A stretch of DNA of 64,000 bases, from contig WGCU01000083.1 in the NCBI GenBank assembly GCA_015493635.1, forward strand, positions 1 through 64,000. The letters are read 5' to 3'. Below are positions 62,913 to 64,000 of the stretch, piece by piece. The stretch is from Spirochaetaceae bacterium. Its GTDB lineage: Bacteria > Spirochaetota > Spirochaetia > B11-G9. The notes under the pieces were generated by a model that worked only from the letters and a program-made list of their open reading frames with translations, was not told the origin of the DNA and ran no database searches. Position 1 is the stretch's first letter. Each line of letters opens with the position of its first letter. The position numbers and the translations under genes were made by a program.

Positions 62913-64000
62913 CTAGTAAATCCCGGTAAACATTTTCTGTGCCAGTTTTACGGGACGTTTATTATCAAGTAATGTTTTCTCCATGTAATGTCTGTCCAGA
63001 TCCAGATTCTCCACCAGGGAAAGCAGCAACTCCTCGGTAACAAGATTCTGTTCAACAAAAAGATAGATAAGGGCCTTTTCAGCTATAAACTTTACTTTCA
63101 AAGCGTTTAAATTTATTTTCTGTTCCGGATCATGGGCATACCGGTTATGCAGATGGTGGAATAACTGCGATTGTTCCATGGAATTCTTGATTGCCTGCAG
63201 TTCATCCTTTAACGGCATTATGTTCCCCTTCGAGGCTTCCTCTCCCAGAGGTTTTAACGTAAAATAGGTATACTCTTTTCCGGGAAGATAATGGTGCCGG
63301 TCGCAGCGGGTACAGTAATTGGGTTCCACCGACCCTTTTTTCTGCCGGTCTCCCCCAATAACTATAAGCGGATCAAAATACAGTGCGGGGCATTCAAGTC
63401 CGTCTATTTGATAGTAGCGGTATGTATAAAAGGAATCGTCTATACAGTCAGGATGCTCACAGTATGCAGTTAAGGGGAATACATCGGTTGCTGTTTCAAG
63501 AAGGAGACTGGCCGTTGAGTTAAATATATCTCTTCGAAAATTAAGAATAAGGGTAGGAAAAATAAAAAGAAGTCCCCTTTTTCTACTCTCGTTCCTCATG
63601 ACATACACAAGCCGTTCGTCATAAAACGAAGCTTCATCAATAATCCAGGTTCCGGTTTCAGGATGCTCCGAGATAATTTTCTCAAGCTCAAAAGAATCCT
63701 TTATATGCGCAATATTATCTCCACACCGCTCATATCCTCCGCGGTAGGCAAGAGCATCCTCCGGATAATCCGGAAATCTTCCGGCATCAAGAATTGACCG
63801 GATAAAAAAGACCTCCCGCCTGTCAGCACCCATGGTTGTTGTACTGTTTTTTATTCGTTCACTCTTTCCCATGGCGACTTTTGAATCACGCCATACCCCG
63901 GCTGAAAACTCGGTCTTCCCTGATCCCATGGGTCCGATAACCAGGATCCGTCTCGATGGGCGGGTAAAATCAAAGTGATTAAAAGAGTGATGAACCCGTA
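62913..64000 (-). CDS. Thymidine-kinase-like P-loop protein (5' end outside window)
   Basis: The frame is open to the right edge, so the start lies beyond 64000; 362 codons are visible. The N-terminal strand and P-loop read RRILVIGPMGSGKTEFSAGV, as in the thymidine kinase family. WIIDEASFYDERLVYVM corresponds to the Walker B/lid part of TK (DEAQFF). Cysteines at AYCEHPDC and YCTRC could hold zinc, as in TK. A helical C-terminal extension of ~110 residues is not part of TK, so either a fused regulatory domain or a different nucleotide-binding role is possible. I call it TK-like rather than tdk. Confidence 0.6.
   Translation of the reverse strand, partial: RVHHSFNHFDFTRPSRRILVIGPMGSGKTEFSAGVWRDSKVAMGKSERIKNSTTTMGADRREVFFIRSILDAGRFPDYPEDALAYRGGYERCGDNIAHIKDSFELEKIISEHPETGTWIIDEASFYDERLVYVMRNESRKRGLLFIFPTLILNFRRDIFNSTASLLLETATDVFPLTAYCEHPDCIDDSFYTYRYYQIDGLECPALYFDPLIVIGGDRQKKGSVEPNYCTRCDRHHYLPGKEYTYFTLKPLGEEASKGNIMPLKDELQAIKNSMEQSQLFHHLHNRYAHDPEQKINLNALKVKFIAEKALIYLFVEQNLVTEELLLSLVENLDLDRHYMEKTLLDNKRPVKLAQKMFTGIY

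Noticed and set aside
1-64000. CRISPR array, tRNA, rRNA or prophage genes
   Set aside because: Looked for regularly spaced repeats, T-arm-like GGTTCGAATCC patterns, rRNA landmarks and phage structural genes by eye and saw none. A tRNAscan or Infernal run could still find something.

Overview
The window looks like a chromosome segment of a free-living or host-associated member of the Spirochaetota. Several independent markers point that way: an archaeal/eukaryotic-type phenylalanyl-tRNA synthetase (pheS/pheT), an elongation factor G that reads like the spirochaete/planctomycete 'spd' type, a CarD regulator, a BMP/PnrA-type nucleoside-binding protein with its ABC transporter, and substrate-binding proteins with the 'ANGKKE' style of leader. 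No tRNA, rRNA, CRISPR array or prophage was seen.

Layout. (1) 1-7173, minus strand, visibly AT-rich: a surface-polysaccharide operon, in transcription order wecB, wecC, a two-domain oxidoreductase, a family-4 glycosyltransferase and a Wzx-type flippase cut by the window edge. (2) About 7280-13030: an accessory island. It holds a decayed IS1380-type transposase, a MntA-HepT pair, a RhuM-Fic/Doc gene, a three-gene AbiEii-type group, a frameshifted RelE toxin and a HEPN fragment, all toxin-antitoxin genes on the minus strand. Four copies of a structured repeat of about 110 bp sit just 3' of these genes, giving a gene+repeat cassette array with no integrase in view. (3) 13100-17030, plus strand: wzz, wza and wecA-like genes, the other half of polysaccharide assembly. 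(4) 17170-27660: housekeeping genes (thyX, rsmE, a heterodimeric ABC exporter, trpB, malQ, carD, ispD-ispF-nth). (5) 27670-30650: a cobalamin riboswitch followed by btuF-btuC-btuD. (6) 30700-45460: a RecA-fold P-loop protein and EF-G; a GAF/HEAT/DUF4230/DUF4230 operon of unknown role; a response regulator and hybrid histidine kinase; an adenosine-specific kinase-like gene; pheS-pheT. (7) 45500-54000: nucleoside and S-adenosylhomocysteine salvage, namely a SAH/MTA deaminase (plus) facing ahcY, purine nucleoside phosphorylase and a complete BMP-family ABC importer (minus). (8) 54000-64000: a large secreted protein with repeated 'SPNGDG' modules and an OmpA-like end, pyrimidine-nucleoside phosphorylase, a methyltransferase, a c-di-GMP pair (HD-GYP and PilZ-GNAT), and a thymidine-kinase-like P-loop protein cut by the right edge.

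The genes make a coherent picture: envelope polysaccharide synthesis split in two by an island of defence or addiction cassettes, scavenging of B12 and nucleosides, and c-di-GMP and phosphorelay signalling. The observation most worth following is the structured repeat with compensatory changes in its stems, placed 3' of single-function cassettes. Several promoters (carD, wzz, and nearly so the methyltransferase) place the predicted transcription start on or just before the start codon, which suggests leaderless mRNAs.
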